Assembly: GCA_033085395.1 (NCBI GenBank)
Contig: JANQBS010000250.1
Coordinates: 1 to 56,562, forward strand
Direction: 5' to 3'
Origin: Xanthoparmelia taractica
Taxonomy: Eukaryota; Ascomycota; Lecanoromycetes; Lecanorales; Parmeliaceae
DNA length: 56,562 nucleotides
Below the pieces are notes generated by a model. It ran no database searches, had not been told where the DNA came from, and saw nothing but the letters and a program-made list of their open reading frames with translations. Numbering within the stretch: the first letter of the stretch is position 1; every line of letters begins with the position of its first letter. Below are positions 43,789 through 55,820 of the stretch, one piece after another. Made by a program: the position numbers and the translations under genes.

Positions 43789-45800
43789 GTGGGGGGGTGG
43801 TGAGGGGTGGTGTGGAGTGGGATTTGTAAGCTGTTGGGCGATGTATTTTTTCTTGGGAGTAGAGGGTGGTGAGAGGATGGCGGTTTGCTGGCTATTGGGT
43901 AGTAAGAACCGGATCTGAGTATCCAGTACTGCCCTTCAAGAGACGCGACTACTCTTTCCATCTTCTCGATATAGATCCGATAGAACACGCCAATCCAATC
44001 CCCTGCGCTGAACCTTGACCGCGCATGCAAATCGAAATGATTCTGCTCAGCTCACTAAATGGGAAAGCGAGAATCGCGAGAAGAACTCAATGACATATAA
44101 ACCCTCGACGGTAATAAATCTTACCTTCCCAGCCAGTCTTTTTTTATATCTCCAACTACGATCTGCCCTTTCGCTTTCAGTCAAGATTCGGTGGTAAGTA
44201 CATAGAGCAGAGGAGCTGAAGAATTTCTCTTGGGCTGGGGAACTGGGGGAGGGTGGGGGGAGCGGAGTTGGGGGAAGGGGGAAACAAGTTCATCTCTTTG
44301 TCTTTGCGCCGCTTTCTGGAGTTTTTTGAGGTACTCATAGGAGTTGTGACTTTGCTTAAGATGATGGGATGATAGGATTATGGGTATGGTATGGAGGCTC
44401 TAGGGTTATAGCTGGAGCAAGAAATGGTGGCTCGATGGGAGAGCGCCTGTAAGGTTCGATTCGATTTGTACCTAGAGTTATGGGGGATTGGTAGAGGCGG
44501 TTTACTGGTGAGGATATCGTGAGTTTGTTTTGAGGATGAGATGGGATAGTGGGATAGGGTCGAGGAGGTTATGAGTGTCTGGGAGGACTTGGGATGGTGG
44601 GATTACCAAGCAGGAGATGTGATAAGACTGGTTTGGATTGGGGGGATTTTCTTTGCGGAGTCCTCGGGAGAGGTTTTTTTGGTCGAATTCGAGAGGTGAA
44701 TGGTTCATCATGGTTTTCTCAACCTCATCGGCCTTCGAGAGAGGTGGTGAAGGAGGTTTGCACAGCTTGAGAAAGGCCTGAGATTGAGGTCCATGATGCG
44801 GGCTTAGGAGTTGATGGTACGAATGCAAAGCAGCCTGGGTACTCGCCCACGGCGAAAGCGAATAGTATCCGGGTCTTTCAATATCAGTTACGAGGTTGAT
44901 TGATTACTCAGGGCTCAGATATCGGCTGTATTTGGTAACATGACTTGAACGAATTAGTAGCTTCTTTATTATGGTAGGTGGCTTTATCGATGTTTAGATG
45001 CGTGGGCTTTGGAGTTTGATTCTTGAAGATGGATAAGGTCGTCTCGGATGTGTTGGCGTCGGCGAGGATAGCTGATGGCTAGGTTCGGGTCTGTACTCTT
45101 CAATTGTAGCCTTGGGATCTTGGTTTGAGGATTTGATAGAAGGGGTAAAGAAAATGAAAGTATCTGCGGGGTTAAGTGTTCTGCAGCTAGTGCCAACAGG
45201 GTTAGATCTATCGGGCTCACCCCCCCCCCCCCCACCCACTGGGCCACACCTTTCTCCTTGCTTCCTTTTCCTTGCACTTGCCCGCCTTGTGAACTCTCGG
45301 ACATGCTGGGTTGAGGGTGACCAGAGTTTTAGTTGTTCGCATTGCATTGCACTCCACCCGATATTCAGCTGACCCTCAGACCACTGGTTCCGGAGCATCC
45401 AGTGATGGCTCGGTGACATTTGCGTATCTCGCCCAATTGAAAAGCGCAAGAGGGTCTATTCTCTATATCAAGATGACAGTGTCGACAGGTTCGAGACCTG
45501 ACAAGGCTACGTTTCAGGGGACTCGACCCTTGATCTGGTCTCGAGAGTTGTTACCCGTGGAGCCAATGAGGCTTGATTCTGATGCACGTCCACATGCATG
45601 GGATCCCGCGCTAGAGAACAATTTCTGCACCTCAGGAGCGTAGCCTGAGGGTGGGGTGGGAAAACATTATAAACGTGCCAGAAAGTCTTCTTACTGCTCA
45701 ACTCATCTGTTTCTTTGTGGATTAGTTGGTTCGTCACTACTCTGCTCGACTTCAAGCGCGACGAGTGCCTCCGTTAAAAGTGCAGTAGTCTAGAGCTGCG
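43789..45800. other. 2-kb intergenic region
   Basis: Contains a G-rich stretch (~44235-44285), a 14-base C run at 45220-45233 and only shadow frames. It must hold the NLR promoter. No gene is supported. Confidence 0.55.
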
Positions 45801-48800
45801 ATGGATCCGGTTTCCGCTTTCAGCCTTACCTGCGGCGTCATTCAGGACATTGACTTCAGCACCAAGGCGGTAAAAAAGTGTCATGAGCTGTACAGAGATG
45901 GTGCTTCGTCCGACAACAAAGAGATTGAAGACATGGCTAGATATCTTACTGGACTTCGCACGAATCTGGACCTTACAGATGGTGGCGGTGTGGACAATCT
46001 CTTGGATCTCGGCTCAAAATGCTCGACTACTGCCAAGGAATTGGTTGCAGAGCTTGAGAAAATGAAAGTCGACGGGCTGCACAGAAAGCGACAAGCGGTC
46101 AAGAAGACGTTCAAGGCGATGTTGAAGAGAAAAGCAATTAACGATATCCAAAAGCGTTTGGAAGATTATCGAAAGCTTTTAGACAGCACGATTCTGGTCG
46201 ACTTGAGGTTCGTACACCACCAAACTTTTCCACATTCTCAATAAAGGTCTGCTTTTGCATCTGGACTGGGAAAATCCTTGCTCAGCCTTGACCGTATGTC
46301 TTGATTGCTAGGTGGTCTCAGCTGGCATTAGGAGTAGGAGAAATGGTCTTGGAGTTGTTGACTGACGCATCCACAGAGAACGTTCTGATCTGCTATCTCT
46401 GCAGCAGAACCAACGGTTTGATGATCTAGATCTGAAGGTTCAAACCCTGATCAAAAGCCTCGCAGAAAGCTCACAAACATTTGACGAGCTGAAGTCCCTC
46501 ATCGTAACCGAGAACGGAGCACTCAAGGATCAGATTACTAGAGAGTTCCAGCAAAACCGAAAAGACTTGGCTCATAAGCAATCTTGTGAGCGATTACTTA
46601 TGAGTTTGTGGTACCCTGAAATTCATAGACGGCAAGAGAGAGTGGGTGAGGCTCACCAGAACACTTTTCAATGGATCTATGAACCCGGTGGCTTTGACCA
46701 ATCGACGTGTCGGTGGTACAGCTTTGTCCAATGGCTCAAAGAAGGTAGTGGCATTTACTGGATCAACGGCAAAGCAGGGTCTGGAAAGTCGACTCTGATG
46801 AATTATGTATGTCAAGATGACCGAACTACAGACCTATTGAGAACCTGGTCAGGCACGCAGGGGGTCTTCATCCCTAATTTCTTCTTCTGGAATGCGGGAA
46901 GTACTTTGGAGAGGAGTTCTGAAGGTCTCTTACGATCACTCCTTTATCAAGTCCTACAGAGATTCCCCAGTCTAGCCCCCCATTCGTGCCAAAACCAGTC
47001 AGCGCTAGGCGCTGCAAATGAAAGCGAACAGGAGTGTGAACAAATTGCAGCCTGGACAGAGCGCAGACTCCACGCAACCTTCGACAAGGTGATCTGTCAA
47101 GCACAAGGAATTTGTCGCATATGCATTTTCATAGACGGACTAGACGAGACTAGCGAAGAACCGGATGCAGCGATTGCAGTGATTAAGAAACTGCAATCAG
47201 CCAACACCAAGATATGCTTATCAAGTCGACCTGATCGGTCGTACACCGACGCTTTTGAATCATCCGCCAAGCTCAGATTGCAGGATTTGACAGAGCCGGA
47301 TATTAGGAGGTACATAGTGGATGAATTGCAGCCATCTCTGCCAACAGATTCCGAGAAAGAAATCTCCAAAATTCTGGATGACGTCGCATGGAAGGCAAAA
47401 GGAGTATTCCTCTGGGTTAAACTGGTGGTAAAAGCACTCAAAAACGGTCTTCGAAACGATGACAGTCTGGAACAACTTCGGATACGAGTTGACTCGATGC
47501 CTTCCGGTATGGAAGCACTATACGCGAAAATGCTAAGCAACATCGACATAGCTTACCAAGAAGAAGGCGCCCAGCTATTCCAGATTGCCCTCGCAAATTT
47601 GACGGATTCGCTCCTGGACATAACCCTTGCGCTATCCAAAGGATTCGAACGCCTATCTGAGTTTTCCCTTCAAGATGTTCTAGGCTTATGTAAGCGGAGT
47701 CTCTGGAGAATTCCAGTGATCTGTGCAGGGCTTCTCGAAGTACACCAAGAAGATAGGATTTCTGAAGAAGGCGGCTCTAAAATAGAATCCTTTGAATTCT
47801 ATGCACCCTTGCCTTGCCGTTCCACCTCCTCCCTGGAGAAAGCTGACATCTCCTCCTTTGAGATGTACACACATGTTGAATTCGTCCATCGGACCGCTAT
47901 GGATTTCTTGCGTCAAAGCAAGCAAGGGCGATTTTTCCTAGAGAAAAACGCCAGATCATGCTCAAGTCCTCGTTCTACTTACGTCAGGGCGTTACTTGCT
48001 AAGGTCACCCTGCTGGGATTACCAGAGATACCTTACAGCACAGAAGCCAATTTTATGGAAGAAAAACGGCTCATCGCGATCACAAACTCTAGGAGTTGGT
48101 ATGACGATTCGGTAGGCACACCCGGCTATGATTTTGTTAAAAACATCATGCGGCATGTCTTCTGGGAAGAGTGGAACACTGCTGTTGCGCAAGTATCACT
48201 GTGTGACGACGTAGACCGGACATTGGCGAATGTATGCCAGCGGTACTTGGATTTATCTCCCGATTCGCCATGGTTTACAAGATGGACGCGTATTAAAGGA
48301 GGTAGTGGGCCTGCTCCGGTCCCTCTGTGGCCTAGAATGAGCTCACAATCGAGCTCCCAGGTTTCCTTCCGTTCGGCCAGAAGCGAGCCGATGGTTCTTC
48401 AAAACCAGCAAATCGATTTCCCTGGATTCGCCGTAACCTGGGGTCTATCTCGCTATGTCATTGCGAAGTTTGATTTGCGACAGGATCATCCTGACAAGGA
48501 ATACGTGAATTACTTGTTATGCTGTTGCGTACAGGCCATAGAATGGTCTGGACATTTCTTCCAACCCCTCAAAATGCTCGTACAGAAATTCAATCTTATG
48601 AACGATCTGTTGAGTCGTGGTGGTAATCCAAATAGCTACGTTGAAAGCTTCTCGAACACCATCTGGGGGCAATTCTTGGTATCCTGCAGTTCCTGGGACC
48701 CAATTAGACCTTGTGCTCAAGATTTGCAAATAGCATCCGCAACCACAGCAAAGGCGTTCCTTAAAGCTGGAGCCGATGCTGGCATGAAACATGTACGTCG

Positions 48801-49299
48801 AAACCACGAACTTATTTCCGTCCGTTTAGCGTCGCCCAGTCCCGATGGAAGATTGGAAATACATATTCAAGTTCACTCTGAAATATCCGTCTTAAATGCC
48901 GTTCGAATATCACTCGCATACCTACCGGAGTGGAAGGCCGTCGAAGAGATCATTTTAGCCAAGGGCGGCTATGAGTTTTACAAATACACCCACGTTACTT
49001 TGTACACACCCATTGCCGAAGGCCGACTACCGTATAAGATATCTGAAAGGCAGCACGAAAAGCTGGTTACAACATTGAATGTAGCACATCACGATTATCT
49101 AAAGCAATGCAGAGTCACAGAATGGATACCCGTGCTGGCGGAGATCTGCAGAGCGCACTTGGCTAGCGCCTTAGACTCTGACGGTCAGATTGCTTCGGAC
49201 GATGATGCCTCTTCGGATGCAAATGCAGAAGAAGAATTCTACGAGTCGCTAAATACTCAGAACTCGGCGGACGTGCAAGACAATCATGCCCTCAAATAG
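45801..49299 (+). CDS. NACHT-domain NLR (STAND) immune-type receptor
   Basis: Exons 45801-46207 and 46377-49299, with a 169-bp intron, give 1109 residues. The N-terminal ~190 residues (MDPVSAFSLTCGVIQDIDFS and following helices) resemble the helical N-terminal domain of fungal STAND proteins. A coiled segment and NTFQWIYEP follow. NACHT landmarks are Walker A at about 267-275 (INGKAGSGKST), Walker B at about 386-393 (IFIDGLDE), and the sensor ICLSSRPD. DLTEPDIRRYIVDEL, AKGVFLWVKLVVKAL and the winged-helix SMPSGMEALYAKML region come next. HVEFVHRTAMDFLR marks the end of the conserved core. No ankyrin, WD40 or TPR repeats are seen; the ~550-residue C-terminus is unclassified and ends in an acidic tail. 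Such receptors act in heterokaryon incompatibility or response to other organisms. Confidence 0.92.
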
Positions 49300-51191
49300 T
49301 GAGTACTCAGCACCAAGGTTTCCCACGATGACAATGGAGCATGATACCCCTAGAGGTTCATTTGGAAGGGCCTATCGAACCGATATCGCATGCAACGGTA
49401 CTTGTAGGGTAAGCCACAGGATCTGACAGGGGATTTCTAGGCGAGAAGGGTACTGCGCTTCACTTTTCTACTCCAAATCAGGGTTATGGTTTCTCGTTCT
49501 TTTTTTCTCATGCAATAGTCTTTACGGATGCTTAATGAAGTAATGAGTGTCATGGGTACGAATGCATGTTTTCCAAACCGCTCCCCTGTGTCCTAGCAGC
49601 GAGCGCATTTCTGAGGTGGCTGTTACCTAAAATATAGCATCATGACAATCATAGTGACACTTGAAGCGATACAGGACCCTGCTTAAGTTCACAACGAAGA
49701 ACTTCCCTGTTCATTCCCTCCCGCAGTACCTACTGGGCAAAAATAAGCTTCCGCGGGCATGCTAGCCCATACTGACACAAAAGCAGAAAATCCTCGCTGC
49801 TGACTTTCAGCCTTTTCTGGGGCCTTGAGGACATGTAATGCCATTCTAGGCTGCCATTAGATGAGATAATAGTTCCTTGCCCACTGAGAGGGATGCCACC
49901 TGCAAGGGAGCCTGTTGACGATATTGACTGAATTGACAAGATGCAGACACGTATTCTCAGGTGGACATCTAATTCACACACGCAAACATTGATCCTACTT
50001 CCCGTCCGGCTGCACCAGTGCTGACTCAAATACGCCTCAACCTCCTACTCCTACGCATCTTGCATTGTCCAAAGTACCAAGCCCCTCAAGATCTCGTCGA
50101 GCCTCAGTTTTCAAGTAGGAAACAATGCAAGCTAAAGACTTGCTGGAATCGTCGAGGGCAAAGCGTGGTATCTTTACTATGAGGCAGAGCTTTATCCATC
50201 CGGCATGGTGAGTATGTACGCCGTGTTCTCAATTTGTAACTACAGAAGATAGAGATACCAGCTAATAAAGATAAAGGTTGGAGGCTCGCAACGGTACTGT
50301 GCTGAATGACTTCTGTGTCCAGATTAGTAGCTAGTGTTGGCGGCGGCTTCGTGGAATTTTTATCTGGTGGTGGATGGAGTAGGTGAGGTGTTTCGTGGGG
50401 TGGGCTTTCGTGAGATTCTGGTTGGTCAGCCTTGTCTCCAGGGCACATAGCGATTTTCATGCATCTTGTGGTTGAAGCTGTGGCGATAGGTGTTTCGGTC
50501 AACTTGATACATGGGATTGTTTGCGGAATAGTAGGCTTATTCATCGTTATATCTTATGGGGAGTCGCTGATAAAGTTTGTTGGTCTCTTTGGCATTCTTT
50601 GCCGGCTTTTGTGAAAGCAGTTGAAGATGGGAAATACTGCTAAAAGGCACAATCCATAAGGTTGAAAGTCAGACAAAGGCGGATTAGCTAAAGTAAGCAT
50701 ATGCCGAGGATTGATCACTTCGTCGTTGAAGAAGTAGTGGCCTCCACAAGGCCAGAAATGGTAGTAATCGTAAATGTAAGAAGCCTTCAAGTTTGGTAAC
50801 TATAGGTGCTAGCAATAAGACGTCCGATGGTACGGACCCTTGTAATTAGACGCTAGACTGGTAAACGCTTGCAAGCTTCACGAAATCTGAGATCCAGCAT
50901 CCACCGCAGCTCTATGACCCAATGACCAATCTTCAGAGAACGGTCTAGAGATCTCTCGAGTGTGCCCTAGCGACAGATGATACCGCAAGAGGCATCCAGT
51001 GGAATGTGGTGGTGCAGAACGTCAACATGCTGAGCTTTGGAGATACGGAGAGAAGTTAAAATCAATGGAAAATAAACGTAGTCGAGGCAGCACTGTCAGC
51101 CTACAAGAAACATGACCCCAACTTACGGCTTGGAGACTGCTGTCAGAACTTCTTGCTTACCGGACGGGAAATGAGCGATGGTGCCAATGAT
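49300..51191. other. 1.9-kb intergenic region
   Basis: Between the convergent NLR and an unrecognised gene. Only short overlapping frames and no motif. Confidence 0.5.
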
Positions 51192-52952
51192 TCACATCAC
51201 AGGTACACACCCTGGTCCAGACCCCCAAATGAGCCTAGGCGCTCCCGGGTCAAGTGCCATTCCCTTCCAGGCCATATCCACACCCTGCACAACCTTCTCA
51301 TTATCCAGAAGCCGCTGACGTGCCAGCTGAAGCGCAGGAAGGTGTCGCCAATATACAACATAAGAGGGCCTTGAGATGATAGCTTCGAGCTTCGAAGGCT
51401 GCGTGCCCGTTGCGAAGGTGCGAAGGGCCGTTTTCTCTGCGTACGGTTCCCATGTATCCAGGTTGTCGAGATACACGGCTCCATCTCGATAGCAGACAAT
51501 TAGATTGCCTTGGGTGGTCTCCAGCCATGATATAACATCGTAGTCGGTTGATATGGGAAACACTCTGACTGTCACTGGGATCACTGTTGGGTTTGGCATC
51601 GTTGGTTGAGTGTCTGGTTCTCGAAGTATGTCCGCTTGAAACGGATCGATCAGTACTGTAACGTCAAATTGAAATAGAAATTTCTTGCCGTACTGCTGCT
51701 ATCCTCAAAGCGTTGTATTTGGCTTTTATTCCAAAAATGGTTCTTTTCATTCCCTGTCCACGGTTTGCCACAGTAGAGCAGGTCAGCTAAACATGTGAGC
51801 TAGATTAACAGTCAGTACGACACTTGCTCGGTAGGGTAATGCCGTGGAAGAGAGTGCTCACTCTGGTTTCATATTCTTGAATCCAAAAGAACTGCCCTTT
51901 GCCTCGCGGCACGCATATCTCATTCAGAGTTATTGCCAATAGCTGGGCATCGGTGAGCGGCGTGATGCTATCTAAAAAAACGTTTTGGTTCAGATCTAGT
52001 GTGCCGGATGTATGGAATCTCTCGTTCTTGCTCATGTTTATTAATTGTGCCGCCATGCCTTTCTGTCTTTTATTACTCTGTAGAGGGCAGGAGCGGTATT
52101 CGAAATTGGTTGACGTAGAGGAAGGTGGGGAAATGGCTGTTCGCCCGCACCTGAGGTATTATGTCACTACCCTGTTGAGCAAACGGTTTGCTATGAGTTG
52201 TGTGATAGAATTATCGTTGACTTCGTGACTGCATAATAAACAAACGCTTCCGTGCCTAAAATCACACAATGTTGCATTGTCAAGCTACTACCCTGGGCTG
52301 AGCTGTTACTTGAAGAGCGACTGGATCCACGTGTCAAGGCAAAATAGGACTCGAGAAAAGGATAGCTGTGATTGAACAGTCCGGATAGCGGATTCCCCTC
52401 GATCTTATAGTAGGCAAGACTCGCAACAGCAATGTCTCCATGCTCGATCTGTGATGTAGGATTGCTTGCTGCAACAAGGTCAATGCAAACAGCAGAGATC
52501 ACGGCAGTCCAATAGCCCCCAGCCGAGAAAAGGTAATCGGAACCAGATTGCAAATCTACGAATTTCAAGACACGTATACGTACATCTAACCCAGCGAAGA
52601 TATGGGTGGGGGGATTGTTGAACCACTTGTCAATGGAGCTGAGGAACTTTCAGTTGTCATGTTGTTTGGGATTCCCAAGAAGACTGGCTTTATCTTGTTG
52701 AAGGAGGTAGTGGTGGGTGTCAAGATATGAGCAAGGTCCTACAACAAAAACAAAAGTAACTACTATATGTTTGGCTGGACACGGAATCATGGGCTGGCCA
52801 CCAGCGCTACAAGTACTGGTTAGGGAGCTTACCTTTTGATCGAAGTGGACCGGCACACACTGTTGTGCATAATGATTCGTGTGTGATCCTAGTCTCATAT
52901 CCACATGAACTGCATGCTAGATAGTACAAAGCGAGGGAAGAAGGCCATGATG
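51192..52952 (-). CDS. Unrecognised multi-exon gene, structure unresolved
   Basis: Several minus-strand segments look coding but cannot be joined with certainty. A possible start at 52952 (MSSWPSSLALYYLACSSCG) runs to a GTAAGC donor. A frame with KWFNNPPTHIFAGLD and YLFSAGGYWTAVISAVCIDL spans about 52650-52191. Another, LTDAQLLAITLNEICVPRGK, lies in 52056-51860. A last exon starts near YGKKFLFQFDVTVLIDPF (acceptor at about 51703) and runs to the stop at 51192 through VISWLETTQGNLIVCYRDGA. In-frame stops between the segments require small introns or indicate decay. I recognise no family. Its position beside an intact NLR makes it a possible lineage-specific or effector-like gene, by position only. 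Confidence 0.4.
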
Positions 52953-53781
52953 ACATTGTGGAAAGAGCTTGTATAATTCGGTCCTCTACGTTTAGCTACA
53001 CTGTGTGAGAGAACAGACAGGTTTGGCATCTATTCATAGCACGGGTTTTACGCTATCCTCGATCAAGACTAGTGAAACAATAATACCACCACCATTCTGT
53101 TTGCCACCATTTTTCCTCCACCCCCTGTCTCCTCTGGACGTACTTACACACAGTACCAAAATACAGGTGCAGTGTTGTACATATATCTTGGAACGACGAG
53201 AGAAGTAACTGCCTTTTGTGTCTAGGGATGCACTTGCCTCATCAGACTGCACCCCAGTGGTTGGGAAGGGTCACAAGGGTGGTTGTTCAACGCCACAGGC
53301 CAAGGCGCCAATTCTTCTCACCCACCAACCGAATGCCAGAAACGCCAAACAACTCCAACAAGCCTCCTTGATAATATAGCACCGGAACCCGGTTTGCTGG
53401 CTGTCAGAAATCGATCTACAATTGCAAAAGGACAAGCGCCAATGGTTCATCCCTCGTGATGCGCGGCTAGCGCCGTGATGAGACACGGATGGGGATGGCT
53501 CGATATCTTTGGTTGATATTGAAATAGCACTCTGCACAGTGATATTGAACAGTGCCGATCGTGAGTATCTGTGGAAGGCAGGATACTAGTAATGGCACCT
53601 TGTGATGCCCTCGTCCAAGGACCAAGGTGTTGAATGTGCTTCATGCTCACCACTGACAAGGAAAAGTGGTTGGCGCTTGTCCTCATATAAAAGCGGGCCA
53701 TCTTCTGTGATGCCTTTCTCTTTATATGAATTTCTATACCTTGAATTCCTCTTTGTACCTTTAATTATTCTCTGAGTCGCC
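52953..53781. other. Divergent intergenic region, PLC promoter
   Basis: About 830 bp with shadow frames only, apart from the TATA box listed separately. Confidence 0.55.
53686..53692 (+). promoter_or_regulatory. TATA box of the PLC-like gene
   Basis: TATAAAA lies ~90 bp before the ATG at 53782, in a CT-rich context typical of fungal core promoters. Confidence 0.5.
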
Positions 53782-54672
53782 ATGCTCCTACCTATCGCTA
53801 TCTTCTCCTTGCTCTCTTTCCTCCACTTTGTTCCGGGTCAAGCACAGACTCTCTGCAACGGCCACGCTGAACTATGTAGCCGCCGATACTCAAACGTCAC
53901 TGCAATTGGAGCCCATGACTCCGCTTTCGTCGGCCAGCTCCCTCAAGACAATCAAGCAGTCTCCGTAACAGCCCAATTGGATGCTGGCATCCGCTTCCTA
54001 CAGGTCCAATCTCACAAGAATATCTTTGGGACATTGCAGCTCTGTCACACTTCTTGCTTCGAAGAAGATGCCGGTAACGTCGCATCTTACCTCTCTACCG
54101 TCAAATCCTGGCTTGACGCCAACCCCAACGAGGTTCTGACACTCTTGATCGTCAATGGTGACAATGTACCCGTCAGCATGTTCGACACTGCGTTCTCGTC
54201 TAGCGCGCTCAAATCTTACGCCTACACTCCTCCAACCTCACCCCTTACAATCGATGCATGGCCGACCCTGCAAGAGCTGATCACAGCCGGCACACGCCTG
54301 ATCGCTTTCCTCGACGCTGGCGCCGACACCTCGACACCGTACATCATAGACGAATTCACCTACTTCTTCGAAACCCCATTCGATACCCTCGACCCCGCGT
54401 TCCCGGAATGCACAATTGATCGCCCGGCCGGCGCAAAGGCTGACGGCCGCATGTACATTGTCAACCATTTTCTTGATGTCGAGTGGCATGGTATCGATAT
54501 CCCGGATAGGATGGCGCTTGATGCGACGAATGCGGCGACGGGGGTGGGGAGTATTGGCGCGCAGGCGGATTTGTGCGTGGGGTTGTATGGGAGGGCGCCG
54601 GTGGGGGTGCTGGTGGATTATTTTGATCATGGGGATGTGTTTAAGGCGCAGGATAGGTTGAATGGGTTGTGA
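53782..54672 (+). CDS. Secreted PI-PLC X-domain-like phosphodiesterase
   Basis: Single exon, 296 residues. A signal peptide (about 1-22) precedes LCNGHAELCSRRYSNVTAIGAHDS. The domain has the PI-PLC-like TIM-barrel pattern: candidate catalytic His45 in AIGAHDSAF and His89 in LQLCHTSC, the repeated beta-strand DAGIRFLQVQ, NPNEVLTLLIVNGD, TRLIAFLDAGAD and a C-terminal ADLCVGLYGRAPVGVLVDYFD. Fungal relatives are secreted or GPI-anchored; no anchor signal is seen here. The family cleaves phosphatidylinositol or GPI-type phosphodiesters, though the exact substrate of the fungal group is not known. The 3' end uses many GGG/GCG codons, unlike the first two thirds. Confidence 0.9.
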   Translation: MLLPIAIFSLLSFLHFVPGQAQTLCNGHAELCSRRYSNVTAIGAHDSAFVGQLPQDNQAVSVTAQLDAGIRFLQVQSHKNIFGTLQLCHTSCFEEDAGNVASYLSTVKSWLDANPNEVLTLLIVNGDNVPVSMFDTAFSSSALKSYAYTPPTSPLTIDAWPTLQELITAGTRLIAFLDAGADTSTPYIIDEFTYFFETPFDTLDPAFPECTIDRPAGAKADGRMYIVNHFLDVEWHGIDIPDRMALDATNAATGVGSIGAQADLCVGLYGRAPVGVLVDYFDHGDVFKAQDRLNGL

Positions 54673-54989
54673 GGGGTTTGTGAGAGAGGCGTTGACGAAT
54701 GGCGATTGTTTGTTTCCGCAGCACTGGCGATCTTTGGGGTTGGCTCTGTTGGCGTCTCCTTTGTGTTTCTGGTACATAATGTTTTAAGACCTCTGTAATC
54801 TCTGGGAGATTGGGATTTGTGAATGTACTAATCCTACTCCACGCAATAATTTACAACGAGCGATTCTCTTCTACTCTCCATCAGAATAAACTGTATGCAA
54901 GAAGCCTGGTGTATCTATCTGACAACTAAAAAATCAGCCATTTCAACCTGACCGAATGCCGATTGAACTACCCACTCATTGCAACGCAA
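54673..54989. other. Short intergenic between convergent genes
   Basis: 317 bp shared by the 3' ends of the PLC-like gene and the secreted metallopeptidase-like gene; nothing else seen. Confidence 0.6.
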
Positions 54990-55820
54990 CTACTGAAAAG
55001 GGATATTCTGCGGACACTGAAACGGCTGCCCAGCATCCCCACTCGCCCCCACACCCAACGCCCAAATCGCCAGCTCCGCAAAGTTATCCGCATTCAACCC
55101 ATAGTCCGGCGACCCGCTCTCCACCAACGCATGGCTCTGCGCCACCCCCGGCGCGTGATCCGCAATCGTCTTCCACGTCGCGAACTTCGGCACAGTCTGC
55201 AACCCCTTGAGCTGGACGAACGTCCGCAGGAACGCCCAGCCTAGGGTCGCGCCGGTGGGGGTGCCGGTGCAGGCGGGGCCGTCGCGGGGCAGGGTGCCGT
55301 CGAGGAGGGCGGGGCAGGCGAAGAATTGCGCGGCGCCGTGGCCGGAGTCGAAGACGGGGTTCGAGCCGATGTAGCCCCATGTTGTCGTCCTGGAGGTTTT
55401 GTCCGCGAGGTAGTTGTTGCCGGGGGAGGGCGCGGCGCAGGTTGCGTCGGTGGCGTTGGCGCAGGAGAGTTGGATTTGGATGCCCTTGGAGGGATCCGTG
55501 GGGAGGTTTTCGAGGGGTTGAGTGACGTAAAGGGCAGCGTTGAAGACGGCGCTTGCGGCGGAGAAGTAGGAGGATTTGAAGAAGTAGGAGGAGAGGGTGT
55601 TGGGGGATTGGAGCGCGGAGACGGCGCTTGTGCAGAGGGCGCGCATATCGGCGATTGCGTTCAGGACTTGGGTCGTTTGCTCTGGAGTGCATCCTGAGTC
55701 GGGGGCGAAGATCAGGCCGTAGTGTTTCGTGTCGCGGGGGGAGAGGGGGGATGCTGCGGCCAGGTAGGGGAATGATGATGCGAGTAGAGGGAGCAGTACG
55801 AGACGGTAGAAACTAGACAT
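54990..55820 (-). CDS. Secreted protein resembling M35-type metallopeptidases, metal motif absent
   Basis: Single exon, 276 residues. The Met at 55820 is followed by a signal peptide (MSSFYRLVLLPLLASSFPYL, cleavage near AAAS). The body has four to six Cys and a spacing reminiscent of fungal lysine-specific/deuterolysin-like metallopeptidases, including a C-terminal GLNADNFAELAIWALG segment like the conserved 'NADNYAxFA'. The HExxH zinc motif expected ahead of it is not present; that region reads LGWAFLRTFVQLKGLQ. It is therefore probably a catalytically dead member or only loosely related. An upstream in-frame extension exists but would bury the signal peptide. Confidence 0.75.
   Translation of the reverse strand: MSSFYRLVLLPLLASSFPYLAAASPLSPRDTKHYGLIFAPDSGCTPEQTTQVLNAIADMRALCTSAVSALQSPNTLSSYFFKSSYFSAASAVFNAALYVTQPLENLPTDPSKGIQIQLSCANATDATCAAPSPGNNYLADKTSRTTTWGYIGSNPVFDSGHGAAQFFACPALLDGTLPRDGPACTGTPTGATLGWAFLRTFVQLKGLQTVPKFATWKTIADHAPGVAQSHALVESGSPDYGLNADNFAELAIWALGVGASGDAGQPFQCPQNIPFQ

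Noticed and set aside
44400..44475. Possible tRNA because of GGTTCGATTCG preceded by TGGCTCGATGG
   Set aside because: The two box-like strings are too close and no cloverleaf can be folded around them.
45480..45510. Possible tRNA B box GGTTCGAGACC
   Set aside because: No A box or acceptor-stem pairing upstream and downstream.
55084..55697. Long frames on both strands within the secreted protein gene (Arg/Pro-rich and Gly/Val-rich)
   Set aside because: Produced by GC-rich codon usage of the real frame, which has a signal peptide and sensible composition.
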